Assembly: GCA_025963645.1 (NCBI GenBank)
Contig: JAOQAI010000009.1
Location: forward strand, 120,663 to 184,662
Source: Flaviaestuariibacter sp.
GTDB taxonomy: Bacteria; Bacteroidota; Bacteroidia; Chitinophagales; Chitinophagaceae
DNA: 64,000 nt
Direction of reading: 5' to 3'
This document shows, piece after piece, positions 42,603 to 49,582 of the stretch. The first letter of the stretch is position 1. Every line of letters starts with the position of its first letter. The position numbers and the translations under genes are program-made. The notes under the pieces were generated by a model. That model did not search any database and had not been told where the DNA came from. It worked only from the letters and a program-made list of their open reading frames with translations.

Positions 42603-43366
42603 TCAATTATCCTGCGAATGGAGTGCAGTGTATGTGTCCGCTTGCCTGTATCCACATTCATAATCCCCTCTGCATCAATCCTATCAATCCGGACCTTACC
42701 AGCCGCATGTACGATCTGATCCGGGCTTAATAGAATGCCCACATGTGTTATTTTCCCCGCTTCATTATTGAAGAATGCCAAGTCTCCCATCCTTGCCTCA
42801 AGCAAGTTATCCATCGGTGTCCCTTGTTCTGCTTGCAGGTAGCCATCTCTTAGTAAACGAATCCCAAACAATTTAAAGACCTGTTGCACGAAGCCGCTGC
42901 AATCAATGCCAAAAACCGATTTACCGCCCCACAGGTAAGGCGTGTTCAGATAAAGTGAATACACTTTTAAAAAGGATTCAGCCCTAAAGGTTTCGATGCG
43001 GGAATGCCATAATGCTGACGGGGGCAATGAATGCGAAATCTTATGCCTGCCTGCGACTATAGTGCCTTCCGAAATATAGAGGGGTGTACCAAGCGGCACG
43101 GGTACATATTGATCATTCACCAATAACCTATCCGACCAATGACCCACAAACAGATCGGTTGGCAACACTTCATCAACTGGCGTAAGCTGGCTCGTTTGCA
43201 CCCAACCTTCGTAACCATCATACAAACATTTTACCCGCATGAAATCATCACCACCTTCAAGCACTTCCACGTATTCTCCAAACAATAGTTGGCTTACCAT
43301 TTCGCTGCGGTGCGCCCCTTCTTTGCGCATCGGTATCACAGAAAGCAGGTTGATCGCGTAATTCAT
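42599..43366 (-). CDS. NlpC/P60 (C40) peptidase with SH3-like domain
   Basis: 255 residues. The first half has bacterial SH3-like strands (YAINLLSVIPMRKEG, LLFGEYVEVLEGGDDFMRVK, YEGWVQTSQL). The second half is an NlpC/P60 domain with LNTPYLWGGKS, catalytic Cys in GIDCSGFVQQVF, then ARMGDLAFF and His in ITHVGILL. These enzymes cut gamma-D-Glu-diaminopimelate links in peptidoglycan; this architecture recalls YkfC-type enzymes that act on recycled muropeptides. No signal peptide is seen from MNYAINLL, so a cytosolic recycling role is possible. The upstream in-frame extension to 43411 is disfavoured. Confidence 0.88.
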   Translation of the reverse strand: MNYAINLLSVIPMRKEGAHRSEMVSQLLFGEYVEVLEGGDDFMRVKCLYDGYEGWVQTSQLTPVDEVLPTDLFVGHWSDRLLVNDQYVPVPLGTPLYISEGTIVAGRHKISHSLPPSALWHSRIETFRAESFLKVYSLYLNTPYLWGGKSVFGIDCSGFVQQVFKLFGIRLLRDGYLQAEQGTPMDNLLEARMGDLAFFNNEAGKITHVGILLSPDQIVHAAGKVRIDRIDAEGIMNVDTGKRTHTLHSIRRIID

Positions 43367-43418
43367 AAAGACAAATATGGTTTTACTTATGCAAATTTGC
43401 ACTCTTTGCATCTAAGAA

Positions 43419-43467
43419 GAGTTATGAGTTATGAGTTATGAGTTATGAGTTATGAAATTTGAAATTT
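43419..43467. repeat. Heptanucleotide tandem tract running into the sigma-factor start
   Basis: Five perfect copies of GAGTTAT (43419-43453) followed by two of GAAATTT (43454-43467). The apparent TTG start codon of the sigma-factor gene (43466-43468) is formed by the last repeat and the next base. Confidence 0.8.
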
Positions 43468-44032
43468 GAAAGCCACCCGCTACGACCATATTGCAGATAA
43501 TGAATTGCTGGAGTTGCATCAAAAAGATGGCAATAGCGAATGGATCGGCGTCCTGCTGGAACGATATACCCTGTTGCTGTTAGGCGTTTGCATGAAATAC
43601 CTGAAAGATGAAAACGAGGCGAGAGAAGCGGTGCAGCAGGTCTTTCTGAAAGTATTGACGGAAGTAAGTAAATACAAGATCGATTTTTTTAAGTCGTGGA
43701 TCTATATGGTGGCAAAGAACCATTGCCTGATGAAGCTGCGCACCGGACCGGGAAAGCGGATGCAGGATATAGATGGACAGCACATCACCGCACCGGAAGA
43801 CAAGAAGGAACAACTGCTGCAGGACGAACGTACCTTTACCCTGCTGGAAGAAGCGATAGAAGAACTAAGCCCGGAACAAAAGACCTGTGTATCGCTTTTT
43901 TACCTGCAGAAAAAGAGCTACCAGCAGATCACGGAACAAACCGGCTATGATTTATTAAAAGTAAAAAGCTATATACAAAACGGCAAGCGCAACCTGAAGC
44001 TCCTGTTAGAGAAAAAGATGAAGGGACAGTAA
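43466..44032 (+). CDS. ECF-type RNA polymerase sigma factor
   Basis: 188 residues with sigma region 2 (about 12-85: YTLLLLGVCMKYLKDENEAREAVQQVFLKV, FKSWIYMVAKNHCLMKLR) and region 4 (about 125-182: LEEAIEELSPEQKTCVSLFY, SYQQITEQTGYDLLKVKSYI, GKRNLKLLLE). The only usable start in frame is TTG 43466, which overlaps the heptamer tract; an in-frame TGA lies just upstream and the next Met is far inside region 2. The downstream small membrane protein overlaps its stop by one base (TAATG), typical of sigma/anti-sigma pairs. Target genes are unknown. Confidence 0.9.
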   Translation: MKATRYDHIADNELLELHQKDGNSEWIGVLLERYTLLLLGVCMKYLKDENEAREAVQQVFLKVLTEVSKYKIDFFKSWIYMVAKNHCLMKLRTGPGKRMQDIDGQHITAPEDKKEQLLQDERTFTLLEEAIEELSPEQKTCVSLFYLQKKSYQQITEQTGYDLLKVKSYIQNGKRNLKLLLEKKMKGQ

Positions 44033-44394
44033 TGAAGGAAAATTTAAAAGACATATTATCCAACCTTAATCCGGAGATCGACAATGAGGAATTGCTGCGC
44101 TATGTGCAAGGGCACCTGCCTGCGGAAAAGCAGCACGAGTTGGAGGCACGAGCCCTTCAAAGCGATTTCGAGGCGGATGCGCTGGAAGGCTTGCAGGCAT
44201 TTGAGGATAAGCGTCAGCTGTCGCATTTAGTAGAACAACTAAACCAGGACCTTAAGAAAAAGGCGGGCAAGCGCAAGCACCGGCTGGAGCCCTTACAAAT
44301 AAAAAGCGACCCATGGATATGGATCGCTGTTGCAATGATCTTGATCCTGGTAATAATCAGCTATATCGTGATCAGAGCCAATGTAAAAATGTAG
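44032..44394 (+). CDS. Small membrane protein, possible anti-sigma factor
   Basis: 120 residues: a soluble, acidic helical N-terminus (EIDNEELLRYVQGHLPAEKQHELEARALQS, about 16-45), a Lys-rich middle, one transmembrane helix at about 95-114 (WIWIAVAMILILVIISYIVI) and only six residues after it. The layout is that of a short anti-sigma protein with a cytoplasmic sigma-binding part, and translation is coupled to the sigma gene by a one-base overlap. No zinc-binding anti-sigma motif is present. The regulatory role is inferred from position and topology. Confidence 0.75.
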   Translation: MKENLKDILSNLNPEIDNEELLRYVQGHLPAEKQHELEARALQSDFEADALEGLQAFEDKRQLSHLVEQLNQDLKKKAGKRKHRLEPLQIKSDPWIWIAVAMILILVIISYIVIRANVKM

Positions 44395-44464
44395 AATTGA
44401 AAATGGAGAATGTAGAATTATAACGACTCTTAATTTTCCATTTTCAATTCTACATTCTCCATTT
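44392..44464. repeat. Heptamer tract and perfect 19-bp inverted repeat between convergent genes
   Basis: 44392-44419 reads TAGAATT, GAAAATG, GAGAATG, TAGAATT. AAATGGAGAATGTAGAATT at 44401-44419 is the exact reverse complement of 44446-44464, giving a 19-bp stem with a 26-base loop. There is no T-run, so this is not a standard terminator. Confidence 0.75.
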
Positions 44465-44469
44465 ACCTA

Positions 44470-45495
44470 TTACTGGTACTGAATGTAAATAGGTCTTGGG
44501 CGCAGGTTGATCACTTCCTTCTTCCCCATCATCTCCTTCATGCCTGACTTTTCTGTATCGTTCACATAAAACAATTTGAAGCCTGTGAACTGCACCGGCT
44601 GCTCGTTGATCCAATAGCGGTAAGTGCCTTTCTTCAGGTCGGGTGGTCCCCAGCCATCCATATCCATGATCACTTGTATCTCCGGACGCAGCTTGATGTC
44701 TTTATAATTCGTCACCATGCCTTTGGTAAAGCGGTGGATCATAAACATTTTGGGAGGGAGGTTATTCTTTCGCACCAGTTCCGCCAGGTAATTGCTCACC
44801 CAGTTAACATCTGCGGCGTCCACCGTACCGATAACGGAGCCCGGACGTTTGCCGCCTTTGCCCAGCATGGCAAACTCAGGGTCAATGCCTAAATGCACGT
44901 TCGGCAACGACAGGTATTTTTCGAAATGCGGCACTTCTTTCTGAAAGGTGCTCAGCCCGATCTGGATATCGATGAAGACAATGGCATCTATCTCCTTCGC
45001 CCATTTAAGGATCGTATCGATCTGCGTGAGCGGCATACGATAACGCCACATGCCGTCTTTGCCCGCGGCGCCTTGTGCGGTCATAGCGATGTAGTGCAGG
45101 GAAGGAACAGCAGGAATCATGCTGTCGGCTTCGTTCCATTCTTTCACTTCCTGCAGGAGTTTCGGGATCATTACATCCTTTGGCCATTTGCCTAAGGCGC
45201 CCATACGGTTGGAGTAGAGGTTTCCATAATAAGCCACTACTCTTTTGAAAGGCAGAATAGCGCCAGGTAATGGATACGGTCCTTTCACCGGCCATCGCCC
45301 CGTGGTATCGCCATTGGCAAGGTAGGCCATCAGCTGGTCGTACTTAGCAGTGTCGAGTGTGTTGGAAGCTGTTGCCGGCGCTTTGCCATTTGCAGTTGTT
45401 TTACCGGTAGAATCTTTTGTAGTGCCTGCTTCCTGCGAACCGCTGTTGCAGGCCAAGAGCATGGCGAGAAAAGTGATGCCGAGTAGTCCTTTCAT
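44470..45495 (-). CDS. Lipoprotein of unknown function, possibly TIM-barrel-like
   Basis: 341 residues starting with a lipoprotein signal (MKGLLGITFLAMLLAC). After a Ser/Thr/Lys/Ala-rich linker to about residue 45 comes a domain with alternating strands and helices: FKRVVAYYGNLYSNRMGALG, IPAVPSLHYIAMTAQG, DAIVFIDIQIGLSTF, NVHLGIDPEFAML, PPKMFMIHRFT and IQVIMDMDGWGPP. That order is suggestive of a TIM barrel, with DPE as a possible acidic site as in glycosidases, but I cannot assign a family. The ATG at 45495 is chosen for the signal peptide. Confidence 0.7.
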   Translation of the reverse strand: MKGLLGITFLAMLLACNSGSQEAGTTKDSTGKTTANGKAPATASNTLDTAKYDQLMAYLANGDTTGRWPVKGPYPLPGAILPFKRVVAYYGNLYSNRMGALGKWPKDVMIPKLLQEVKEWNEADSMIPAVPSLHYIAMTAQGAAGKDGMWRYRMPLTQIDTILKWAKEIDAIVFIDIQIGLSTFQKEVPHFEKYLSLPNVHLGIDPEFAMLGKGGKRPGSVIGTVDAADVNWVSNYLAELVRKNNLPPKMFMIHRFTKGMVTNYKDIKLRPEIQVIMDMDGWGPPDLKKGTYRYWINEQPVQFTGFKLFYVNDTEKSGMKEMMGKKEVINLRPRPIYIQYQ

Positions 45496-45590
45496 GTGTT
45501 TGATTGTGAGAAGGGTGTTTAATTGGTACAAATGTGCAGCTATTCGGGGGATTCTATGCATATGGGCTGCGCTAAATTTTAAAACCGTTT

Positions 45591-45709
45591 ACGAAGTATG
45601 AGTTACGAAGTGCGAAGTACGAAGTACGAAGTACGAAGTACGAAGTACGAAGTGCGAAGTACGAAGTACGAAGTACGAAGTGCGAAGTGCGAAGTACGAA
45701 GTACGAAGT
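45591..45709. repeat. 17-copy heptanucleotide array (ACGAAGT)n
   Basis: Seventeen contiguous 7-base units: mostly ACGAAGT, four GCGAAGT variants and one ATGAGTT at position two, with no length change in any unit. It lies about 100 bases upstream of the lipoprotein start. It is uninterrupted tandem DNA without spacers, hence not a CRISPR. Confidence 0.95.
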
Positions 45710-45845
45710 ATGATTAAGTTACTGCTGGGTGGAGCTGGTGGTGAGCATTGAGAAAATCCCCCTTGCGATTTGTTTGATAGTGGACGTCTCTGCACTCCCC
45801 CTTTTTGGAAAGGGGGATGGGTGACCTGTCCGCATCTAATCTATA

Positions 45846-45874
45846 AAAAGCCGGTATTGGTAGTACCGGCTTTT
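45846..45874. terminator. Bidirectional intrinsic terminator
   Basis: Perfect 11-bp stem AAAAGCCGGTA/TACCGGCTTTT with a 7-base loop; it closes the leftward gene that ends at 45928. Confidence 0.85.
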
Positions 45875-45927
45875 CATTTTGGTGCAGGAGTTTGCTTCGC
45901 TGGGCGCCCGCAATGACGGACGTGGCG

Positions 45928-46836
45928 TTACTCCGCTTTCAGTTTCAGATCGACCTTGGTGGTTTTGCCGCGCTGGACGAGGATGCCGCCGATGGTGGCC
46001 GACTGGAAACCGGGCTTGGCGGCGAGGAGACTCCACTCTCCTTTTTCGGGGGAGACCTTTGCGGTGTAGGCGCCATTCTGATCGGTTTGGACGGCGACCC
46101 GTAGCTGCCCGTTGACGAGGGTGATGTCAACGCCGTAGAGCGGCTTTTCATCAAAAGTGGCGATGAGGCCGCGGATCTGGGTATGGGTGGTTTGGGGCTC
46201 TACGATGATGCGGGCCTGAAGATAACCATCGTAGAGAAGGGGATCGGTCTTTTTGAGGGGCAGCATGAGGGGATCGAGAGTGTTTTTAATAAAAGCGTTG
46301 GTAATCTTTAACTCCGATGTGAGCTGCTTGCCGGCGGCTACTTTTTTGTTGATGGCTTCGCGGGGAGCTTCGTCGGCTTCGTCGAAGGCATTGAGGCCGG
46401 TTTTGTAGGAAGCGATGATGGCTGGCGTGATGCCGTAATCTGCGAGGGCGGTGGCGTGTAGCTGGAGCTGGCGGCAGACCTCGGTGGTGTGAAGAATAAG
46501 GTTTTCGGATCTCATGGCCTTTAGCTTGGGCAGGGTGGTTTTGGCCAAGGCTTGCAGCACAGGATCGGCGGTGGCAACTGCGTAGGAGAAGAGCGGACCG
46601 GAGACATCTACGGTGCTGCTGCAAAGCTCGAGGCGGAGGTCATCGGTTTCGCGGGTGACACCGGAAGTGTCGGCGCCTTCGGCTTCTTCGAGCTCGAAGA
46701 GGCGTATGCGTTTGGCATCGAGTGTGAGGCGGGCTTGGCGGCGGGCTTCGACGGCGTCGATCTTGACAGCATTGGCTGTGAGGAAGGCAATGAGGATCTT
46801 GATCATGTTGATGATGGAGAATTCAATCCTTGTCAT
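45928..46836 (-). CDS. Protein of unknown function with C-terminal carboxypeptidase-regulatory-like domain
   Basis: 302 residues. The N-terminal 215 are helical and alanine/leucine rich (AVEARRQARLTLDAKRIRLF, LPKLKAMRSENLILHTTEVC). The C-terminal 90 form a beta-sandwich of the CarboxypepD_reg type: THTQIRGLIATFDEKPLYG, VAVQTDQNGAYTAKVSPEKG and LLAAKPGFQSATIGGILV. Codon use is richer in G and C than in neighbouring genes. I know of no function; start choice between 46836 and ATG 46806 is open. It lies directly beside the 21-bp array and may belong to the same accessory region. Confidence 0.65.
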   Translation of the reverse strand: MTRIEFSIINMIKILIAFLTANAVKIDAVEARRQARLTLDAKRIRLFELEEAEGADTSGVTRETDDLRLELCSSTVDVSGPLFSYAVATADPVLQALAKTTLPKLKAMRSENLILHTTEVCRQLQLHATALADYGITPAIIASYKTGLNAFDEADEAPREAINKKVAAGKQLTSELKITNAFIKNTLDPLMLPLKKTDPLLYDGYLQARIIVEPQTTHTQIRGLIATFDEKPLYGVDITLVNGQLRVAVQTDQNGAYTAKVSPEKGEWSLLAAKPGFQSATIGGILVQRGKTTKVDLKLKAE

Positions 46837-47593
46837 GGTGAGATTGTTTATTGGTTAAAAAATGAATTGTATTGGTTCTTTTTTTTTCGCCATTCCCTTT
46901 CTCATTGCCAGATCTCACTTGATCCTGAAGGAATTTCATCCATTCCTGAAGAGATTTCACCCAATCTTGAGCGCATTTGACCCGATCTTGAAAAGATTTC
47001 ACCTAATCTTGAACGCATCTCACCCAATCTTGAACGCATCTCACCCAATCTTGAGAAGCTTTCACTCCTTCTTGAAGACATTTGACCCAATCCTGAACGT
47101 CTTTCACCTAATCTTGAAAAGATTTCACCTGTTCTTGAAAGGGTTTGGGTTGATCTTGACGGGATTTCATTCCATCTTAACCAGCTTTCACCCGTTCCTG
47201 AGGATACTTCACCCGATCTTAAGCTGCTTTCATCGAATCCTGAAAAGATCTCAGCTGACCCTGAACCCTTTTCCTGCGGTTTTGCTGCCGATAAAAGGCG
47301 GTTTTAAAGGGGAAAAGGCGGCTTTGATTCTTTAGAAATGGTTTAGACGGGCTGTCTCACGCTGCCGGGGTGTTTTGGAAGGTTGGCGGTGGTGAAGATC
47401 ATGGGTGCTCTACAAACCTGAGGAAAAAGCGCTGCGTTTTGGAAGGCACTTTTTGGTGACAGCAAAATAAACAACATTTTTGAAAATGGTGGCTGCGCTT
47501 TGGCAAAAAAATTTTAACCAACTTATACACAAGGGTTGGGTAATGGAATAGTGTTTGAGAGGTACTGCATCTTTAAACACCATAACATACCTA
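46837..47593. other. Intergenic region dominated by the 21-bp array
   Basis: 757 bases. 46912-47268 is the 21-bp array. An uninterrupted plus-strand frame spans 46862-47335 (157 codons) because the period is divisible by three; I do not call it a gene. From 47269 on there are direct repeats of AAAAGGCGG(T/C)TTT (about 47292-47327, again at 48704) and two TGCG(T/C)TTTGG segments, but nothing that I can name. Confidence 0.55.
46912..47268. repeat. Exactly phased 21-bp tandem array (17 degenerate units)
   Basis: Seventeen units of exactly 21 bases with no insertion or deletion. The consensus reads ATTTCACCCAATCTTGAAnn plus one base. Units differ from each other at several positions, so the array is old or under relaxed similarity, yet register is kept. 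In one plus-strand frame it would encode heptads of FHPILKR type without stops; the ISPNLER frame has two TGA stops. Confidence 0.9.
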
Positions 47594-47827
47594 ATGCTGA
47601 ACCCTGCGTTTCGCGATCTTGACCTGGAGGAGCTGACCGTTTTTTATAAGGCGGAATCGGATGCGCTGAGAGAAGCCCTGCTGAACGGGACTGACTGGAG
47701 CACGGTGAAACAGCAACAATTGCTGGTGAAGCAACTGGATATTGCTATTAACCAGCGGAAATTGAGCGGCACGGATCCATCTCAAGGGCTTATTGACCGC
47801 TTGCCCTGGACTGGGCCTCCTGCTTAA
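47594..47827 (+). CDS. Small protein of unknown function
   Basis: 77 residues starting MLNPAFRDLDLEELTVFYKA, mostly helical, with a Gln/Leu-rich centre (KQQQLLVKQLDIAINQRKLSG) and a C-terminal GLIDRLPWTGPPA. It looks like a soluble coiled or helix-hairpin protein. I do not recognise a family. ATG 47594 is taken rather than an in-frame upstream codon. The last 38 bases overlap the convergent gene ending at 47790, which is uncommon and makes one or both calls less certain. Confidence 0.55.
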   Translation: MLNPAFRDLDLEELTVFYKAESDALREALLNGTDWSTVKQQQLLVKQLDIAINQRKLSGTDPSQGLIDRLPWTGPPA

Positions 47828-47999
47828 TTTTTAAAACTTTGGCGCCAAAATGATAGGTGGCGAGCTCTATTTGCTCGGGGCAGCAGCTGCAAGTGAGGGT
47901 GAGCTCGCGGATGTTGATGGTATAACCGTTCAACTCAAGGTTATTTTTGAAACCACTTAAGTCCTGCGGCGTTTGGAACTGGAGTGTGATGGTTGGCAT
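47790..47999 (-). CDS. Small Cys-containing protein of unknown function
   Basis: 69 residues: MPTITLQFQTPQDLSGFKNN, a predicted beta-alpha-beta core, a cysteine cluster CSCCPEQ near 40-46 and a Lys-rich helix at the end. The cysteine cluster could bind metal, but the pattern is too short to judge. Start ATG 47999 is preferred over TTG 48008. It overlaps the convergent small gene by 38 bases. No family recognised. Confidence 0.5.
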   Translation of the reverse strand: MPTITLQFQTPQDLSGFKNNLELNGYTINIRELTLTCSCCPEQIELATYHFGAKVLKIKQEAQSRASGQ

Positions 48000-48166
48000 C
48001 TGCTCCAAAATTATTCAATTCGCCTTTGTCCATTAGCCGTTTGAGGCGAATGGAAGGTATCCATCGTTGAAAACGGGAGGAAGTAGGTTAAAAAAATACA
48101 GGTGCTGCTTTTTATTTCGGTTAAAGCCCTTGCGAGAACTTTGCCTAACAGCGATCCGCAACGGTT

Positions 48167-48352
48167 TTAGGCAAGGTTGAGTATATTATTCCGCAATAAG
48201 ACAAGGTTGTACTGCGCTTCTTTTAATTCTTTATAAATAGCGGCAAGCTTCTCCCTGGGCAGGTTTGCCTTTTCGGCGGCATCAAAAGCCCGCTGTTTCT
48301 GCTGCACGATTGCCTCTAACTGCTGTAGAGGGCTTGGAACTTCGTTTGCCAT
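48167..48352 (-). CDS. Small coiled-coil protein of unknown function
   Basis: 61 residues, MANEVPSPLQQLEAIVQQKQ then AFDAAEKANLPREKLAAIYKELKEAQYNL, ending LRNNILNLA. Heptad spacing of Leu, Ile and Ala over almost the whole length predicts a helical hairpin or coiled coil. Start at ATG 48352 is chosen; a longer frame would run into low-quality sequence. It belongs to a run of four small unknown genes (47594-48653). Confidence 0.55.
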   Translation of the reverse strand: MANEVPSPLQQLEAIVQQKQRAFDAAEKANLPREKLAAIYKELKEAQYNLVLLRNNILNLA

Positions 48353-48407
48353 GTTGTTTAGGTTTGGGTGATGAGATGCGGATGTAAAACAAAGGCTGTG
48401 CCTGATT

Positions 48408-48653
48408 TCATAGGGACTCGCTTTCGTTTTGGGCAATGGCATCGGCAAGGAGGCAGCCATCCATATTCACATAATAGGGCAAGGACTGCGGGATACGGAC
48501 CCAGTGGTCTCCGGAGCGGGTCATGCGAAAACTGAGCGGCTGCCCGCCGTGCCGGAACTCGATGCGGTAGGCGGTCTTTTCCATTTCGGGGTGGTCGAGG
48601 CGATGGAGGAGGTAGGTTCTGCCGGCGAGGGTTAGTTCAAATGCTTCTTTCAT
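48408..48653 (-). CDS. Small protein of unknown function
   Basis: 81 residues, starting MKEAFELTLAGRTYLLHRLD, with alternating strands (TAYRIEFRHGGQPLSFRMTR, GDHWVRIPQSLPYYV) and a short C-terminal helix ending IAQNESESL. It is compact and probably all-beta. I do not recognise a family. ATG 48653 is preferred over the in-frame codon at 48707. It is read in the same direction as the coiled-coil gene 55 bases downstream, and the two may be co-transcribed. Confidence 0.55.
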   Translation of the reverse strand: MKEAFELTLAGRTYLLHRLDHPEMEKTAYRIEFRHGGQPLSFRMTRSGDHWVRIPQSLPYYVNMDGCLLADAIAQNESESL

Positions 48654-48805
48654 GGTTAATGGTGCTGTGAAAGTAAAACGGATTTTTGAGAGAAAGCGGC
48701 TAAACAAAAGGCGGTTTTTTTATGCACACGGCGGGAATGCAGGACGGATGAGGGTGTTGAAGGGGAGAGGATTTTTTGTGCACAATGAGGGGGGAGGGAG
48801 GAAAT

Positions 48806-48833
48806 GTAAAATGTAAAATTGAAAATGTAAAAT
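48806..48833. repeat. Heptanucleotide tract (four units)
   Basis: GTAAAAT, GTAAAAT, TGAAAAT, GTAAAAT in direct tandem within the 256-base gap between the genes ending at 48653 and 48910. Confidence 0.7.
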
Positions 48834-48909
48834 GGGGTCGTGCTTGTAAGTAGGTATCATTGAACATACCAGAAGCATTAGATAGAAGAGGCCAGAAGGA
48901 ATGGTATTT

Positions 48910-49275
48910 CTAACTTGCCTGCCAACAATCAATACATAAAACAATTCCGCTATCACCCAGCCGTTTCATTTCTTGAGGATGAAACTCCATTGCGCACTGT
49001 TGATCATACTCGTAAAGCATCCAAAAAGTAATATTGCTTTTTTCTACTCCAAGCTTTTGTAAGTCTTCAAACCTTGGCTCTATGATGTCTAAGAACCTGT
49101 TGATAAAATGGTAATAGGGTCCTTCGTTGTCCTCTTCTACCTCGAAGGTCCATATAGAGTAGGTTAATCCGCTGTCCTGTTCAACAGGTTTGGGTTGAAC
49201 ACCTAATAAGTTGGTTATTTCATTATATGTTTCAATCGTTTTGTCTGTGTGGATATTTAGTTTATAATATTTCAT
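48910..49275 (-). CDS. DUF4279-like protein
   Basis: 121 residues that resemble DUF4279: an N-terminal strand (KYYKLNIHTDK), EITNLLGVQPKPVEQDSG near 19-36, SIWTFEVEED near 40-49, and the C-terminal NITFWMLYEYDQQCAMEFHPQEMKRLGDSGIVLCIDCW, whose FHPQEM and Cys-x-x-Cys end are familiar from that group. The function of the family is unknown; some members are found near toxin-immunity loci. It is a soluble, single gene. Confidence 0.7.
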   Translation of the reverse strand: MKYYKLNIHTDKTIETYNEITNLLGVQPKPVEQDSGLTYSIWTFEVEEDNEGPYYHFINRFLDIIEPRFEDLQKLGVEKSNITFWMLYEYDQQCAMEFHPQEMKRLGDSGIVLCIDCWQAS

Positions 49276-49480
49276 TTATGGTTCTGTTTGAAAGTTATAA
49301 TTGCATCCTGAATTAAGCACTTCCCTGTTTCCCCTATTGTTTTCAACACAATATAGAACAGCCTTCTGCTACAATGATAAATGAGTTTTCAATCAAAGGT
49401 CTATAGTCATAGTCTCTGAGGTCCCTCGTTCCTCGGGATGACAACAGCCGGCTTTCCAAATTAGCGAGGCTGCCTTTTAG

Positions 49481-49537
49481 ATTCTCCATTCTCCATTTTC
49501 AAATTCTCCATTCTCAATTTGCCAATTCCCAAATTCC
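49481..49537. repeat. Degenerate heptanucleotide tract upstream of mnmA
   Basis: ATTCTCC, ATTCTCC, ATTTTCA, an 8-base AATTCTCC, ATTCTCA, ATTTGCC, AATTCCC, AAATTCC. It ends about 30 bases before the promoter box of mnmA. Confidence 0.7.
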
Positions 49538-49570
49538 ACCTAAAACCCTCCCCTGCCTGCCCAGCCTTCG

Positions 49571-49578
49571 TATCTTTG
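49571..49578 (+). promoter_or_regulatory. -7 promoter box abutting the mnmA start
   Basis: TATCTTTG then CGCC then ATG: a perfect TAnnTTTG box only 4 bases before the start codon; predicts a leaderless mRNA. Confidence 0.65.
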
Positions 49579-49582
49579 CGCC

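Larger units (their letters stand above)
45496..45927. other. Repeat-rich intergenic region
   Basis: 432 bases without a gene. Contents: the 17-unit heptamer array (45591-45709), a perfect 8-bp hairpin CCCCCTTT/AAAGGGGG at 45797-45816, the bidirectional terminator at 45846-45874, and a stretch around 45895-45920 (CGCCCGCAATGACGGACG) that resembles dispersed REP-like sequences. No promoter box was recognised. Confidence 0.6.
49276..49582. other. Divergent intergenic region with heptamer tract, upstream of mnmA
   Basis: 307 bases. A palindromic-looking stretch TCCCTCGTTCCTCGGGATGA lies around 49420-49440 and may be a dispersed repeat. A degenerate heptamer tract runs 49481-49537 and the mnmA promoter box is at 49571. 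No gene seen. Confidence 0.5.

Noticed and set aside
45591..45709. Possible CRISPR array
   Set aside because: The units are contiguous 7-mers without spacers, and no cas genes are in the window.
46552..46980. 142-codon plus-strand frame before the 21-bp array
   Set aside because: Mostly antisense to the gene at 45928-46836 and extended by repeat units; no independent support.
46862..47335. 157-codon plus-strand frame across the 21-bp array
   Set aside because: It is open mainly because the period is divisible by three. It lacks a recognisable promoter or domain and has a low-complexity heptad sequence, so I left it as a repeat. The possibility of coding is kept in the findings.
49415..49445. 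REP-like palindrome TCCCTCGTTCCTCGGGATGA
   Set aside because: Looks like a dispersed repeat, but only one copy is in the window, so it cannot be supported here.
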